Assembly: GCF_022811925.1 (NCBI RefSeq)
Contig: NZ_CP065511.1
Location: 1,047,501 to 1,111,500, forward strand
DNA length: 64,000 nucleotides
Source of the DNA: Cytobacillus oceanisediminis
GTDB lineage: Bacteria > Bacillota > Bacilli > Bacillales > Cytobacillaceae
Direction of reading: 5' to 3'
Shown piece after piece: positions 25,720-33,636 of this stretch. The first letter of the stretch is position 1, and every line of letters starts with the position of its first letter. Both the position numbers and the translations under genes were made by a program. Under the pieces are notes generated by a model. That model was not told where the DNA came from and ran no database searches. It saw only the letters and a list, made by a program, of their open reading frames with translations.

Positions 25720-26307
25720 ATGAAAAAATTTGATGAAATGCTCAGCATCCATACAAGCGGCGACCAAATAGGATTCCATAAATCTTTCCACTACCACCGC
25801 TACGAGCCCACTCCATATCACGGCCTGGAAAAACTGTTCAGCGAATACGGGCTAGAAAGCAGTGACCGCCTGGTGGATTTCGGCTGCGGCAAAGGCCGGC
25901 TGCCATTTTATATTCACCATACATTTCGGGCATCTGCTGCCGGTGTTGAGATGAGTGAGGACTTTTACCGTGAGGCACTGGAAAACCTGCGGACTTACAA
26001 AGGAGAAAAAGGCAGAATCAGCTTTCATTGCATCCTGGCTCAGGATTATGAAATAACACCGCAGGACAGCCACTTTTACTTTTTCAATCCGTTTTCGGTG
26101 CAGATTTTCATGAAAGTCGTCAACAGCATCCTGCGCTCAGCAGAAGGGAACCCGCGTACAATGGACATCATTTTATATTACCCCTCAGAAGATTATATTT
26201 TTTATCTGGAAAACAGCACCCCATTTGAGCTGATAAAAGAGGTGGTCCTCGAGGGCAATGAAAATGAGCGTTTTTTGGTCTATCGGTTCAATCAAACGTT
26301 TGATTGA
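25720..26307 (+). CDS. Class I SAM-dependent methyltransferase
   Basis: A 195-residue protein. The SAM-binding motif I is VDFGCGKGRLPFYI (about residues 48-61), with GVEMSEDFY as the acidic loop and DSHFYFFNPFS at the motif IV position. There is no fused domain that hints at the substrate. ATG 25720 is set by GGAGG 7 nt upstream; the frame is open further but that part overlaps the previous terminator. It is a single gene, ended by a C/G-rich hairpin. Confidence 0.8.
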   Translation: MKKFDEMLSIHTSGDQIGFHKSFHYHRYEPTPYHGLEKLFSEYGLESSDRLVDFGCGKGRLPFYIHHTFRASAAGVEMSEDFYREALENLRTYKGEKGRISFHCILAQDYEITPQDSHFYFFNPFSVQIFMKVVNSILRSAEGNPRTMDIILYYPSEDYIFYLENSTPFELIKEVVLEGNENERFLVYRFNQTFD

Positions 26308-26310
26308 AAG

Positions 26311-26345
26311 ACCCCCCAGCCATATTGGGTGGGGGAATTCCTTTT
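26311..26345 (+). terminator. GC-rich hairpin after the methyltransferase gene
   Basis: ACCCCCCA and TGGGTGGGG pair around a short loop; the T run after it (CCTTTT) is weak. It lies between two convergent genes. Confidence 0.55.
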
Positions 26346-26577
26346 ATCGCACAGGTCTTGATTCCGGCTCTCTTTCATATTCGCGGCTTGGTTTAAAGAG
26401 GAGACCTAGATTGATCAATCCGGCAATTCCCACTAAACCATAGACTATTCTTGATAAAACTGCATCCTGTCCTCCGAATAAGCTGGCAACTAAATCAAAT
26501 TGGAAAAATCCAATCAGCCCCCAATTGATGGATCCAATGATCGTCAGTACAAGTGCAATGCGCTGGAAACCGTTCAT
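26344..26577 (-). CDS. DUF378 family small membrane protein
   Basis: A 77-residue protein with two membrane helices: LVLTIIGSINWGLIGFF and IVYGLVGIAGLINLGLLF. The GSINWGLIG motif defines DUF378 (B. subtilis YuzA). Function unknown. A GAGGAGG ribosome site precedes the ATG. Upstream is a 10-bp perfect hairpin and, before that, a good sigma-B-like promoter, so it may belong to the general stress regulon. Confidence 0.85.
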   Translation of the reverse strand: MNGFQRIALVLTIIGSINWGLIGFFQFDLVASLFGGQDAVLSRIVYGLVGIAGLINLGLLFKPSREYEREPESRPVR

Positions 26578-26617
26578 GTTCTTGTCCTCCTCGATTTAAT
26601 TAATTATCCAGGGTGCT

Positions 26618-26659
26618 GCATCGGGGCATACCGTCACAGCCTTAGCCCCGATGCTTTTT
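26618..26659 (+). terminator. Strong hairpin in the leader of the DUF378 gene
   Basis: GCATCGGGGC (26618-26627) and GCCCCGATGC (26645-26654) pair perfectly around 17 nt. TTTTT follows on the plus strand only, so it looks like a plus-strand terminator. Yet no plus-strand gene precedes it closely, and on the minus strand it lies in the leader of the DUF378 gene. It may be a leader structure instead. Confidence 0.5.
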
Positions 26660-26678
26660 CCTGCTGTATAGTAGGAGG

Positions 26679-26703
26679 TTACCCGGATAATGGAGGGGCA
26701 AAC
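26679..26703 (-). promoter_or_regulatory. Sigma-B-like promoter of the DUF378 gene
   Basis: Read on the minus strand, GTTTGC, 13 bp and GGGTAA match the general stress sigma-B consensus (GTTTAA-N12-15-GGGWAW) with one or two differences. It is about 100 bp before the start codon. Confidence 0.5.
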
Positions 26704-26736
26704 AATTTTCAGAGAGTTGGAGGGGAAAGAATATGA

Positions 26737-26764
26737 AAAGGGTGCCCCCGTGAGGGCACCCTTT
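26737..26764 (-). terminator. Hairpin, likely htpX terminator
   Basis: AAAGGGTGCCC and GGGCACCCTTT pair perfectly around 6 nt. It lies downstream of htpX on the minus strand and is followed there by TTCATATTCTTT. Confidence 0.6.
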
Positions 26765-26772
26765 CCCATGTC

Positions 26773-26832
26773 TAGCGCAAGCAGCCTACCCCCTCGAGGT
26801 GTCGGGGGTGGACAAGGCGCTTGCGCTTTTAT
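26773..26832. repeat. Bacillus REP-like extragenic hairpin element
   Basis: AGCGCAAGC (start about 26775) and GCTTGCGCT (end about 26828) frame a GC-rich centre containing CCCCCTCGAGGTGTCGGGGG. Elements with TCTAGCNNNAGC, CCCCTCGAGG and GGCGCTTGCGCTTTT are scattered in many Bacillaceae genomes, from memory. This looks like a short form. Confidence 0.65.
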
Positions 26833-26834
26833 GT

Positions 26835-27716
26835 TTACTTCGCACTCAAACGTCTAATACGCTCATCCAAATCGGGATGTGTCGAGAACAGGGAAGCTTT
26901 GCTTCTGTTATTAATTTTCAAAGTGGAGATCGCTGTCTGTTCTTCACCCTTAATGCGGCTTGAGTAGGCCTTCAGCATCTGCAGGGCATGTGTCATTTTG
27001 TCTTTGCCGGCAAGGTCAGCTCCTCCGCGGTCCGCATGGAACTCGCGGTGGCGTGAGTAAGCGAAGACCACAAGGCTTCCAAGGATTGAAAAGGCGATTT
27101 GGAACACGATTACAGCTATAAAGTGTACAATCGGCGCCATTTCTTCTCTGACAAAACGGGATGCCACCCAGGCTGCAATTCGTGCAAGGAAGACAACGAA
27201 TGTGTTGACAACCCCCTGGAGAAGGGTCATGGTGACCATGTCTCCGTTGGCAATATGGGCGACTTCATGGGCGATGACACCTTCAATTGCATCGTCATCC
27301 ATTTCCTGCAGCAATCCAGTTGAAACCGCCACAAGAGAGCGTTTTTTCGTAGGACCTGTTGCAAATGCGTTCACTTCAGGGGAATGGTAGATTCCCACTT
27401 CAGGCATATGTGTTAAGCCTGCTGCTCTTGATAGGCGGTGAACTTTTTCCACGATGTCGCGTTCAGCTGCTGAAAGGGCACCATTTGGATCCAGTACCTG
27501 GACATTCATCATTCTCTTGGCCATCCAGCGGGACATCCACAGAGAAATGAATGAGCCCGTGAAACCAATCACGGCACTGACAACAAGCAATGCGCCGAAA
27601 TCAATGCCGCCCTGGGCATTGATGTAATTACCTCCGCCAATCAGCGAGAAAATAATACTGATCGTCAATAGAACAAGCACGTTCGTCAATAAAAAGTAAA
27701 AAATACGTTTACCCAT
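26835..27716 (-). CDS. htpX: Membrane zinc metalloprotease HtpX
   Basis: A 293-residue M48 protease with two N-terminal helices, the zinc motif HEVAH (about residue 140) and a downstream glutamate in [11 protein letters not shown] (about 222). Two further hydrophobic stretches lie between them. HtpX degrades damaged membrane proteins from the cytoplasmic side and works alongside FtsH. The ribosome site GGTGAGG is near the ATG. It is a single gene. The length is typical (about 290). Confidence 0.95.
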   Translation of the reverse strand: MGKRIFYFLLTNVLVLLTISIIFSLIGGGNYINAQGGIDFGALLVVSAVIGFTGSFISLWMSRWMAKRMMNVQVLDPNGALSAAERDIVEKVHRLSRAAGLTHMPEVGIYHSPEVNAFATGPTKKRSLVAVSTGLLQEMDDDAIEGVIAHEVAHIANGDMVTMTLLQGVVNTFVVFLARIAAWVASRFVREEMAPIVHFIAVIVFQIAFSILGSLVVFAYSRHREFHADRGGADLAGKDKMTHALQMLKAYSSRIKGEEQTAISTLKINNRSKASLFSTHPDLDERIRRLSAK

Positions 27717-27891
27717 TTCCTCACCCTTTAATCTATTTTGAGTTCATATGAACTTGTCATCTGACTATATAATATAATTTTTCAATTAAAATGACAAGTA
27801 AAAACTAGGCGGTAATGAAATAGACGTTGACTGTTATCATTGAAACCATTAGGATGAAAGCATCGAAAAGAGAACGCAGGGGCTGATTATC

Positions 27892-28623
27892 TTGGAATTA
27901 TTCCAGCTATCGAGGAAAAGCATGGCTGATTTCCTTCTGTCGCTGAAGGGGGAAGGAGGGCATTCGCCCAAACAAATCCTCCAGCAGGCATGGGCGGCCG
28001 CCCATGAAAAGAAGGGAATATCAACGGAGGCTTTTCTGGATACCAAAATGCCGGCCATATTTGAAAAATTGCTGCGGGCAGATTTGCAGAAAATCGGCTT
28101 TTCCCTCAATGAAATTGTTGCGCTGGGAAACCAGATCGAATTTACCCATCTATCTTCGACTGCTGTGCAAAACTGGGTGAAGCGGGATGTGAAGGACCTG
28201 ATTGGCAGTCCGCAGCTCGGCAAGAAATATTCGGCCGACCAGGCTGCCATGCTTTTTATCGTGGAGGATCTGAAAGCGACGCTTGACTTCAATTCGATCC
28301 GAAAAATTCTTGCTCTCCTTTTTAATGATCTGGATGACCGCACAGACGACCTGATTGAGCCGATTCCTTTTTATTCTGCTTACGCGGCCATTTTTGAAAA
28401 AGCCCATCAGCACAATGGTGCCGGGAAAAGCATGTACGATCAGACAGAACAATGCATCAAAAAAGAAGCATTGAAAACATTGGAGAGTTTTCAGGATTTT
28501 ACTGATCAGCAGAAAGACATCGTTTCCAATATTCTTGTAACGGCTTCAATGACGGTTTTATCGGCCTACTACAAGTCGCTGACAAAGAAATATGTAACAG
28601 CTACCTTATTTTTAAATGGGTAA
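27892..28623 (+). CDS. DUF1836 family protein
   Basis: A 243-residue protein starting at TTG 27892 (AGGGG upstream). The segment at about residues 80-150 (THLSSTAVQNWVKRDV then KKYSADQAAMLFIVEDLKATLDFNSIRKIL) follows the DUF1836 pattern, which resembles a MerR-like helix-turn-helix. The C-terminal half is helical, without a known domain. DNA binding is plausible but unproven. It is a single gene between htpX and a Fur-box region, with its own terminator. Confidence 0.72.
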   Translation: MELFQLSRKSMADFLLSLKGEGGHSPKQILQQAWAAAHEKKGISTEAFLDTKMPAIFEKLLRADLQKIGFSLNEIVALGNQIEFTHLSSTAVQNWVKRDVKDLIGSPQLGKKYSADQAAMLFIVEDLKATLDFNSIRKILALLFNDLDDRTDDLIEPIPFYSAYAAIFEKAHQHNGAGKSMYDQTEQCIKKEALKTLESFQDFTDQQKDIVSNILVTASMTVLSAYYKSLTKKYVTATLFLNG

Positions 28624-28633
28624 GTCCGGAAAG

Positions 28634-28661
28634 CATCGCCACTAGAGGGCGATGTTTTTTT
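28634..28661 (+). terminator. Terminator of the DUF1836 gene
   Basis: CATCGCC and GGCGATG pair around a 7-nt loop, then seven T residues. Confidence 0.85.
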
Positions 28662-28674
28662 ATGCTCTTGTTTT

Positions 28675-28693
28675 GATAATGATTATCATTATT
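28675..28693 (+). promoter_or_regulatory. Fur box
   Basis: GATAATGATTATCATTATT matches the 19-bp Fur consensus at all but the last base. It precedes a short broken reading frame, with a ribosome site (AGGAG) and a terminator downstream. Confidence 0.88.
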
Positions 28694-28719
28694 AACAGAA
28701 CGAAACAGGAGTGTTAAAG

Positions 28720-28878
28720 ATGAATACAGATTGTTTTACATTAGAAGACCTGATATTCAGGCTGAGATAAATAGAATACATAAAGGAAGTCATGCTGGAC
28801 ATCGCCGAGGGGGAAAACCATATTTCTGTCGTGCCTTCCGCTTTAAGCCGTGCATTGAGATTTGTGCTGAACCCATAA
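28720..28878 (+). pseudogene. Fur-controlled small gene broken by an in-frame stop
   Basis: From ATG 28720 (ribosome site AGGAG) the frame reads MNTDCFTLEDLIFRLR, then TAA at 28768-28770. It then continues in the same frame as IEYIKEVMLDIAEGENHISV and on through SALSRALRFVLNP to TAA at 28876. The second part has protein-like composition. So a protein of about 52 residues, or the tail of a larger deleted one, has been interrupted. The Fur box upstream and terminator downstream suggest an iron-starvation gene that decayed. The family is not recognised. Confidence 0.5.
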
Positions 28879-28887
28879 TAACCCGGA

Positions 28888-28921
28888 AGCCTTAACGGAC
28901 AATGCCGTTAAGGCTTTTTTC
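28888..28921 (+). terminator. Terminator of the Fur-box transcript
   Basis: AGCCTTAACGG and CCGTTAAGGCT pair perfectly around 6 nt, followed by TTTTTT. Confidence 0.88.
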
Positions 28922-28942
28922 ATGTACACTGAAAATAATGCA

Positions 28943-28973
28943 TTGACCGTGTGGTGCACCCCACAGTTTAAGA
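28943..28973 (+). promoter_or_regulatory. MerR-type promoter of a merR-SRPBCC operon
   Basis: TTGACC (28943-28948) and TTAAGA (28968-28973) are 19 bp apart. The spacer carries an imperfect palindrome centred on GTGGTGCACCCCAC. This fits autoregulation by the MerR protein encoded just downstream. Confidence 0.6.
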
Positions 28974-28989
28974 TGTAAGGGAGGAAGCG

Positions 28990-29334
28990 ATGTACAAGAT
29001 TAGCGAGTTTGCGGAAATGACCGGGTTAACGAAGGAAACATTGCGATATTACGCAGAAGTGAAGCTGCTGGAGCCCGCATTTATTGACCCTAATAATAAT
29101 TACCGGTATTACGATGACGGCAGCTACTTTTTGGCTATCCTTTTACTAAAGCTAAGAAGATTAGGCTTCACCATTCAGGAAATGATTTCCGTGATGGAGG
29201 ATGAATCATTCGCCAATCTGGAAGCATTGCTATTGCAAAAAAGAAAGCTGATCAAGAAGCAGATGGAGGAGCTTCAAGGTCAAATAGAGGAAATCGATGC
29301 CTTTTTGGAATCGGGAAAGGAGGAAGAATCGTGA
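28990..29334 (+). CDS. MerR family regulator (short form)
   Basis: A 114-residue regulator: MerR winged helix at residues 1-70 (YKISEFAEMTGLTKETLRYYAEVKLL ... NNYRYYDDGSY) and a dimerising coiled coil. There is no effector domain. A 19-bp-spacer promoter with a palindrome lies upstream. The stop overlaps the GTG start of an SRPBCC protein gene, so the two are co-expressed, and the ligand-binding partner may supply the sensing function. Confidence 0.88.
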   Translation: MYKISEFAEMTGLTKETLRYYAEVKLLEPAFIDPNNNYRYYDDGSYFLAILLLKLRRLGFTIQEMISVMEDESFANLEALLLQKRKLIKKQMEELQGQIEEIDAFLESGKEEES

Positions 29335-29783
29335 TTCAATGGAAAGAAGAAATCATGATTGAAAGAAATATTGAAATGGTGTGGAGTTTGTTTTCCGACC
29401 AGCACATAAAGAAAATCATGCCCAAGGTTGAAGAGCACATCCTGATCGAAAAAAGGGAAAATGAAGCAGGGGCAAAGCACAGGCAAACCTACAGAGAAGG
29501 CAAGCGTCTTGAGACTTATATTGTCGAAACGCTGGCTTATGAGAACTCAGAGGATAAAAAGCATAAGCAGATCCATTTTGTATTGGGAAAGGCCTTTGAA
29601 ATCACCCTCGCATTTACGCTGGTCAAAATCGATGAATCCCACACCAGGTTTATTTATGAAGGGGAAAATAAAGGGGTAAACTTCGTTGGAAGGGCCATGC
29701 TGAAGCTTGGCGGCGATAAAAATAACCTGAAGGTGGTAGAGGAATTCCTGCAGAAGGTTCGCGAGGAAGCAATGAAGCTATAA
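29331..29783 (+). CDS. SRPBCC family protein
   Basis: A 150-residue START-like protein with GTG start overlapping the upstream merR stop by 4 bp. The pattern fits polyketide-cyclase/dehydrase-like folds: IERNIEMVWSLFSDQHIKKIMP at the front, a central sheet, and a closing helix NLKVVEEFLQKVREEAMKL. It may bind a hydrophobic ligand. Coupling to a MerR regulator suggests a small ligand-response unit; the ligand is unknown. Confidence 0.75.
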   Translation: MIQWKEEIMIERNIEMVWSLFSDQHIKKIMPKVEEHILIEKRENEAGAKHRQTYREGKRLETYIVETLAYENSEDKKHKQIHFVLGKAFEITLAFTLVKIDESHTRFIYEGENKGVNFVGRAMLKLGGDKNNLKVVEEFLQKVREEAMKL

Positions 29784-29786
29784 TGG

Positions 29787-29821
29787 AAAACATCGCCGGC
29801 TTAAACCAGCGATGTTTTTTC
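29787..29821. terminator. Terminator between convergent units
   Basis: AACATCGC and GCGATGTT pair around 12 nt and are followed by TTTTCT. It lies between the SRPBCC gene and a convergent ABC permease gene. Confidence 0.8.
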
Positions 29822-29823
29822 TA

Positions 29824-31161
29824 TTATACTTCCCGTCTCATCGCCTTCAGCACATCCACCTGTGTCGCGCGCTTGGCAGGACGCCAGCCGGAGAAGATGG
29901 TGACTGTCAGACAAATCGCCACACTGATCAGTGTCAGGGACCACGGAATGTAGGAAAGCATGAGACCCTCAGGCGGAGCTTCCTCAAACACTCTTTCCAG
30001 CACAAGCGGAAGGGCCAGGTTGACAGCATAGCTGATTCCATAAGCGACAATTGTGCCAAACAGGGCGCCAAGCAGGCCGATATAGCTGCTTTCAAGGACA
30101 AAGATCCGCTTAATCGTCTTCGGATGGGCGCCGATCGCTTTCATGATGCCGATATCGGGGGCGCGCTCCGTAACGGCCATCGTCATTGTATTATAAATGC
30201 CGATGGAAGCAATGATTAAAGCGATGGTTCCGATGAAGAGAAGACCGATTTTTAGAATCGTAAAAACCATATTGATCTGCTTCATCTCGTTTACGATGGA
30301 ATAGACCATATAATTGTCGTCTTTCAATTTGTCATTGATACCTGTGACAGCCTCGACATCTTTAGCGTAAAGGCTGACCGTATCGTAAATCCGGCCAGTA
30401 TCTTCGGGCGTTCCTTCAATCTGCTCCGGGTTTCCGCCAGGTGTGCCGGTGAAAGCTTCGACTTCTTTAAAGATGTCTTCAGAAATGAAGACCGTGCGGA
30501 TCTGCATCCATTCTTTAGAAGGCTTCTTCGTGACCCCGGTTATGGTCAGGGGAATGGACTTTTTGATTTCTTTGCCATCCTCCATTTTGATAACTTCCAT
30601 TTCAATCGTCTTTCCGACTAATTCACCCTTGTAGGCGTATTCTTCTTTTATAGATCCATCCTCATTAAAGGCGTTTTCTCCTTCTTTCGGCTCCAGAGAC
30701 AGAGCATCTGCAAAGGAGGAGCCAACCACCACTTCATTCCCTTTTTCCGGGAGTCTTCCTTCAGAAAGTTCGAATCCTGCCTTCACTTCTTCCGGAAAAT
30801 AGGCCGAAACGGCTTCTGATTGAGCGGAATAATCCTCTGTTTTAAAGCTCGGGCTTTGCTGCAGAGATTGCCTGCGGGTGACTGCTTTTACCCCGGTGAT
30901 TTCTTGAAAATGTTTGATATCTTCATCTTTGATGCCCTGGAAATTTCCTTCGCCCGCTTCCTTGCCGTGAACCTGGATTTCCGTTACGAGGCTGTCTTCC
31001 ATTACATCCTGGATGATCGATTTATGCAGCCCGAATCCGACCGATGCCAGCACAATCAGAAAGGTACATCCAATCGCTGTGGCTAAAATCGTCATAAACA
31101 GCCTTGTTTTATTCTTTTTCATATTTTGCCTTACAAATCTGAATTGATCTTTTAAATTCAT
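29824..31161 (-). CDS. MacB-like ABC transporter permease
   Basis: A 445-residue permease: one N-terminal helix (MTILATAIGCTFLIVLASVGFG), a periplasm-type extracellular domain (about 45-300) and three C-terminal helices, the second beginning at YIGLLGALFGTIVAYGISY. GIMKAIGAHPKTIKRIF before helix 3 is the coupling-helix motif of FtsX-like permeases. Its start overlaps the stop of the ATPase gene upstream by 4 bp. Such pairs often export peptides or lipids or confer peptide-antibiotic resistance; no adjacent two-component system is seen. Confidence 0.85.
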   Translation of the reverse strand: MNLKDQFRFVRQNMKKNKTRLFMTILATAIGCTFLIVLASVGFGLHKSIIQDVMEDSLVTEIQVHGKEAGEGNFQGIKDEDIKHFQEITGVKAVTRRQSLQQSPSFKTEDYSAQSEAVSAYFPEEVKAGFELSEGRLPEKGNEVVVGSSFADALSLEPKEGENAFNEDGSIKEEYAYKGELVGKTIEMEVIKMEDGKEIKKSIPLTITGVTKKPSKEWMQIRTVFISEDIFKEVEAFTGTPGGNPEQIEGTPEDTGRIYDTVSLYAKDVEAVTGINDKLKDDNYMVYSIVNEMKQINMVFTILKIGLLFIGTIALIIASIGIYNTMTMAVTERAPDIGIMKAIGAHPKTIKRIFVLESSYIGLLGALFGTIVAYGISYAVNLALPLVLERVFEEAPPEGLMLSYIPWSLTLISVAICLTVTIFSGWRPAKRATQVDVLKAMRREV

Positions 31162-31847
31162 GCCAACACACCCTCCATAACCCTTCCATCTGTGATTTCA
31201 ATTGTCTTATGGCCGATGGCTGCCACTTTTTCGTCGTGCGTAATAATCAGAAACGTAATGCCCAGATCGCGGTTCAGCTCTTGAATGAACTGCAGCAGCT
31301 CGTTTTCTGTTTCGCTGTCCAGGCTGCCTGTCGGTTCATCCGCCAGAATGAGGGGAGGATTCACGACAAGCGCCCGGGCGATGCTGACGCGCTGCTGCTG
31401 TCCGCCGGAAAGCTCACTTGGATAATGATCCTTATATTCGATGAGTCCTACACGCTTTAACGTCTCTTCCGTCTTCTGCTGTCTTTCCTTTTCAGTCATC
31501 CCTTTGAGAATGAGAGGGAGCTCGACATTCTGGTAAGCCGTCATGCTTGGAATCAGCTGAAAGCTCTGGAAAATGAAACCGAGATTCGCCAGGCGGAAAT
31601 CAGCAAATTTCCCTTCGTTATAATCACTGACCTTCTCGCCATGTATCCACACCTCTCCATGCTTTGGCTTAATAAAACCGCTGATGATATTTAGAAGAGT
31701 CGACTTCCCGGATCCGCTCCTGCCCACAATCGTGACAATCTCGCCTTTTTCCACTGAAAAAGAAACATCCTCCAATACAGGAATAACCGTCTTCTTTTCT
31801 TTTTTGCCAATCTCAAACGCATGGCTTAATTCTCTAACTTCTATCAC
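31158..31847 (-). CDS. ABC transporter ATP-binding protein
   Basis: A 229-residue ATPase with Walker [11 protein letters not shown]-loop [12 protein letters not shown], signature LSGGQQQR, Walker [13 protein letters not shown] and H-loop IITHD. It belongs to the LolD/MacB class and pairs with the permease gene immediately downstream. The start is GTG at 31847, with a GGAAGG ribosome site. No neighbouring regulator or sensor kinase was found. Confidence 0.9.
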   Translation of the reverse strand: MIEVRELSHAFEIGKKEKKTVIPVLEDVSFSVEKGEIVTIVGRSGSGKSTLLNIISGFIKPKHGEVWIHGEKVSDYNEGKFADFRLANLGFIFQSFQLIPSMTAYQNVELPLILKGMTEKERQQKTEETLKRVGLIEYKDHYPSELSGGQQQRVSIARALVVNPPLILADEPTGSLDSETENELLQFIQELNRDLGITFLIITHDEKVAAIGHKTIEITDGRVMEGVLA

Positions 31848-31929
31848 GCAATAACCTTCCTTCTAAAAAAGTGTCTGCAATCTAGACGTACGAAACAGCA
31901 CTTTCGGCTTCAAAAAAATATAAAATAAT

Positions 31930-31972
31930 TTTTGGTGACAGGCACCGCCCGAATTTTGTCGAATCAATTTCG
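31930..31972. repeat. GGTGACAGGCACC extragenic repeat snippet
   Basis: GGTG-ACAGG-CACC (31934-31946), followed by GAATTTTGTCGAATC and TTTCG. Closely similar snippets occur between genes across many Bacillus genomes, from memory. No function known. Confidence 0.45.
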
Positions 31973-32053
31973 TTCGGTTTGAATATTTTGAATTTTAAAA
32001 GAGATACGGCTAATATGAATAGTAGTGACACTGTAAAAAAGGAGGAAATGCTA

Positions 32054-33280
32054 TTGGAGCAGACACTTATTAAAGCTGATGATTATGTAACACTATGGGG
32101 AATTATTGTGGTTTGGGCCTCGGCAAGCATCTATCTGGAGCAGCGATACAGCTGGGCAGCAAAAATTTCAGGGGCGATTGTTGCCCTGATTGGCGCCATT
32201 ATTCTATCCAATACCGGCATTATTCCGACAGCATCGCCTGTATACGATGCAGTCTGGACTTTTATCATTCCGCTTGCGATCCCATTGCTTCTTTTTCATG
32301 TGAAGATTAAAAGAATCTGGCAGGAAAGCGGCCGGCTGCTGATTATCTTTCTCATCAGCTCCATTGGGACAGTGGCAGGGGTGATCATCAGCTTCTTCTT
32401 GCTGAAAGATCATATACCTGTCCTTGATAAACTGGGCGCGATGCTCAGCGCGTCCTATATTGGCGGCGGAGTAAACTTCGCTGCAATGGCGGCAAAATTC
32501 GAGACGCCTGGAGAAATGGTTTCCGCCGCAGTTGTCGCCGATAATTTAATGATGGCGATTTATTTCGTCGTTTTGATGATGGTACCAGCCATTGGTTTTT
32601 TCCGGCGCCGGTTTAAAACGCCGCATGTAGACCAGGTGGAAAGCGGTAGTATAGGAGAAGAGGGGAAGACACTTGCGGAAAGCTTTTGGAAGAGAAAGGA
32701 CATTTCCTTAAAGGATATCGCGTTATCCGTCGGAACAGCCTTTTTGCTGGTGATTGTTTCTTTTAAAATCGCTGAATTCCTGGACGCAGCCATTCCTTCC
32801 GGGGACGGCGTTTCTTTCTTTATCAATCTCGTAAATGGGCTGTTTGGAGACAAATATCTGATGCTGACCACTCTGACGTTCCTTGCTCTGGCCATGTTTC
32901 CCAAATACTTCGATTCGATTAACGGAAGCCAGGAAATCGGCACATTCCTGATATACCTGTTCTTTGTCGTGATCGGCATTCCGGCATCGATCCCGCTGAT
33001 TATTGAAAATGCCCCGCTGCTGCTGGTATTTGTGTTCATCATCGTTGTGGTGAATTTGGCCGTATCCTTAACAGCAGGCAAACTATTAAAATATGACCTC
33101 GAAGAAATCCTTTTGGCCAGCAATGCCAATGTCGGCGGACCGACCACCGCTGCCGCCATGGCCATCGCCAAAGGCTGGAAGGATCTGATCGGACCGATAC
33201 TCGTTGTCGGAACGCTAGGCTATATCATCGGCAACTATGTCGGAACCGCGCTCGGACTGTGGTTTTCCGGGTTTATGTAA
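32054..33280 (+). CDS. DUF819 family membrane protein (YjcL-like)
   Basis: A membrane protein of about 408 residues with 10 or more helices, matching DUF819/YjcL: SASYIGGGVNFAAMA near residue 145 and SNANVGGPTTAAAMA near 355, an inverted-repeat pair of motifs typical of transporters with internal symmetry. TTG 32054 is preferred because GGAGG lies 8 nt upstream; the frame opens earlier, at 31979, without a ribosome site. Possibly a transporter for an organic anion; substrate unknown. A terminator and then repeat array C follow. Confidence 0.8.
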   Translation: MEQTLIKADDYVTLWGIIVVWASASIYLEQRYSWAAKISGAIVALIGAIILSNTGIIPTASPVYDAVWTFIIPLAIPLLLFHVKIKRIWQESGRLLIIFLISSIGTVAGVIISFFLLKDHIPVLDKLGAMLSASYIGGGVNFAAMAAKFETPGEMVSAAVVADNLMMAIYFVVLMMVPAIGFFRRRFKTPHVDQVESGSIGEEGKTLAESFWKRKDISLKDIALSVGTAFLLVIVSFKIAEFLDAAIPSGDGVSFFINLVNGLFGDKYLMLTTLTFLALAMFPKYFDSINGSQEIGTFLIYLFFVVIGIPASIPLIIENAPLLLVFVFIIVVVNLAVSLTAGKLLKYDLEEILLASNANVGGPTTAAAMAIAKGWKDLIGPILVVGTLGYIIGNYVGTALGLWFSGFM

Positions 33281-33290
33281 AATGGAGGGG

Positions 33291-33318
33291 GCCCGCAATG
33301 GAATTTGCGGGCTTTTCC
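33291..33318 (+). terminator. Terminator of the DUF819 gene
   Basis: GCCCGCAA and TTGCGGGC pair around 6 nt, then TTTTCC. Confidence 0.8.
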
Positions 33319-33329
33319 TATATTGCATG

Positions 33330-33505
33330 CCCGTTATATCGGTTAACATCTCTAGTATTTCGGTCATTTAATGAAAATATCGGTCAGCCTCTCTAGTATT
33401 TCGGTCAATTAATGGATATATCGGTCAAATTTTCACTTTATCGGTCAGCTTTTTATTATTTCGGTCAGATTTCCAATATATCGGTCAGCCGCTGTTATTC
33501 CGGGC
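33330..33505. repeat. Periodic array C: TATCGGTCA / TTTCGGTCA every 20-21 bp
   Basis: Motif starts at 33337, 33358, 33378, 33399, 33419, 33439, 33459 and 33479, so steps are 20 or 21 bp only. Copies alternate between TATCGGTCA and TTTCGGTCA. The last, near 33498, is ATTCCGGGC, the same kind of ending as array B. Intervening bases are A+T-rich and not conserved. No frame with a ribosome site crosses it. It starts about 20 bp after a terminator and lies upstream of a nucleobase permease gene. Confidence 0.94.
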
Positions 33506-33636
33506 TCCAGCTCCTCCTTCTCCTGAATTTCAACCTTTCTTCAAGAAAAATCCAAAGAAATTTTTCACGATTTGTACTATAATAATAGCTGGTTTATTTT
33601 TAGAGTAACGAAATAATAGAAAGCGGTGTTGATACC

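Noticed and set aside
28768..28770. In-frame TAA in the Fur-box gene as a recoding site
   Set aside because: TAA is not a known selenocysteine or pyrrolysine codon and no recoding signal is visible. A nonsense mutation is simpler.
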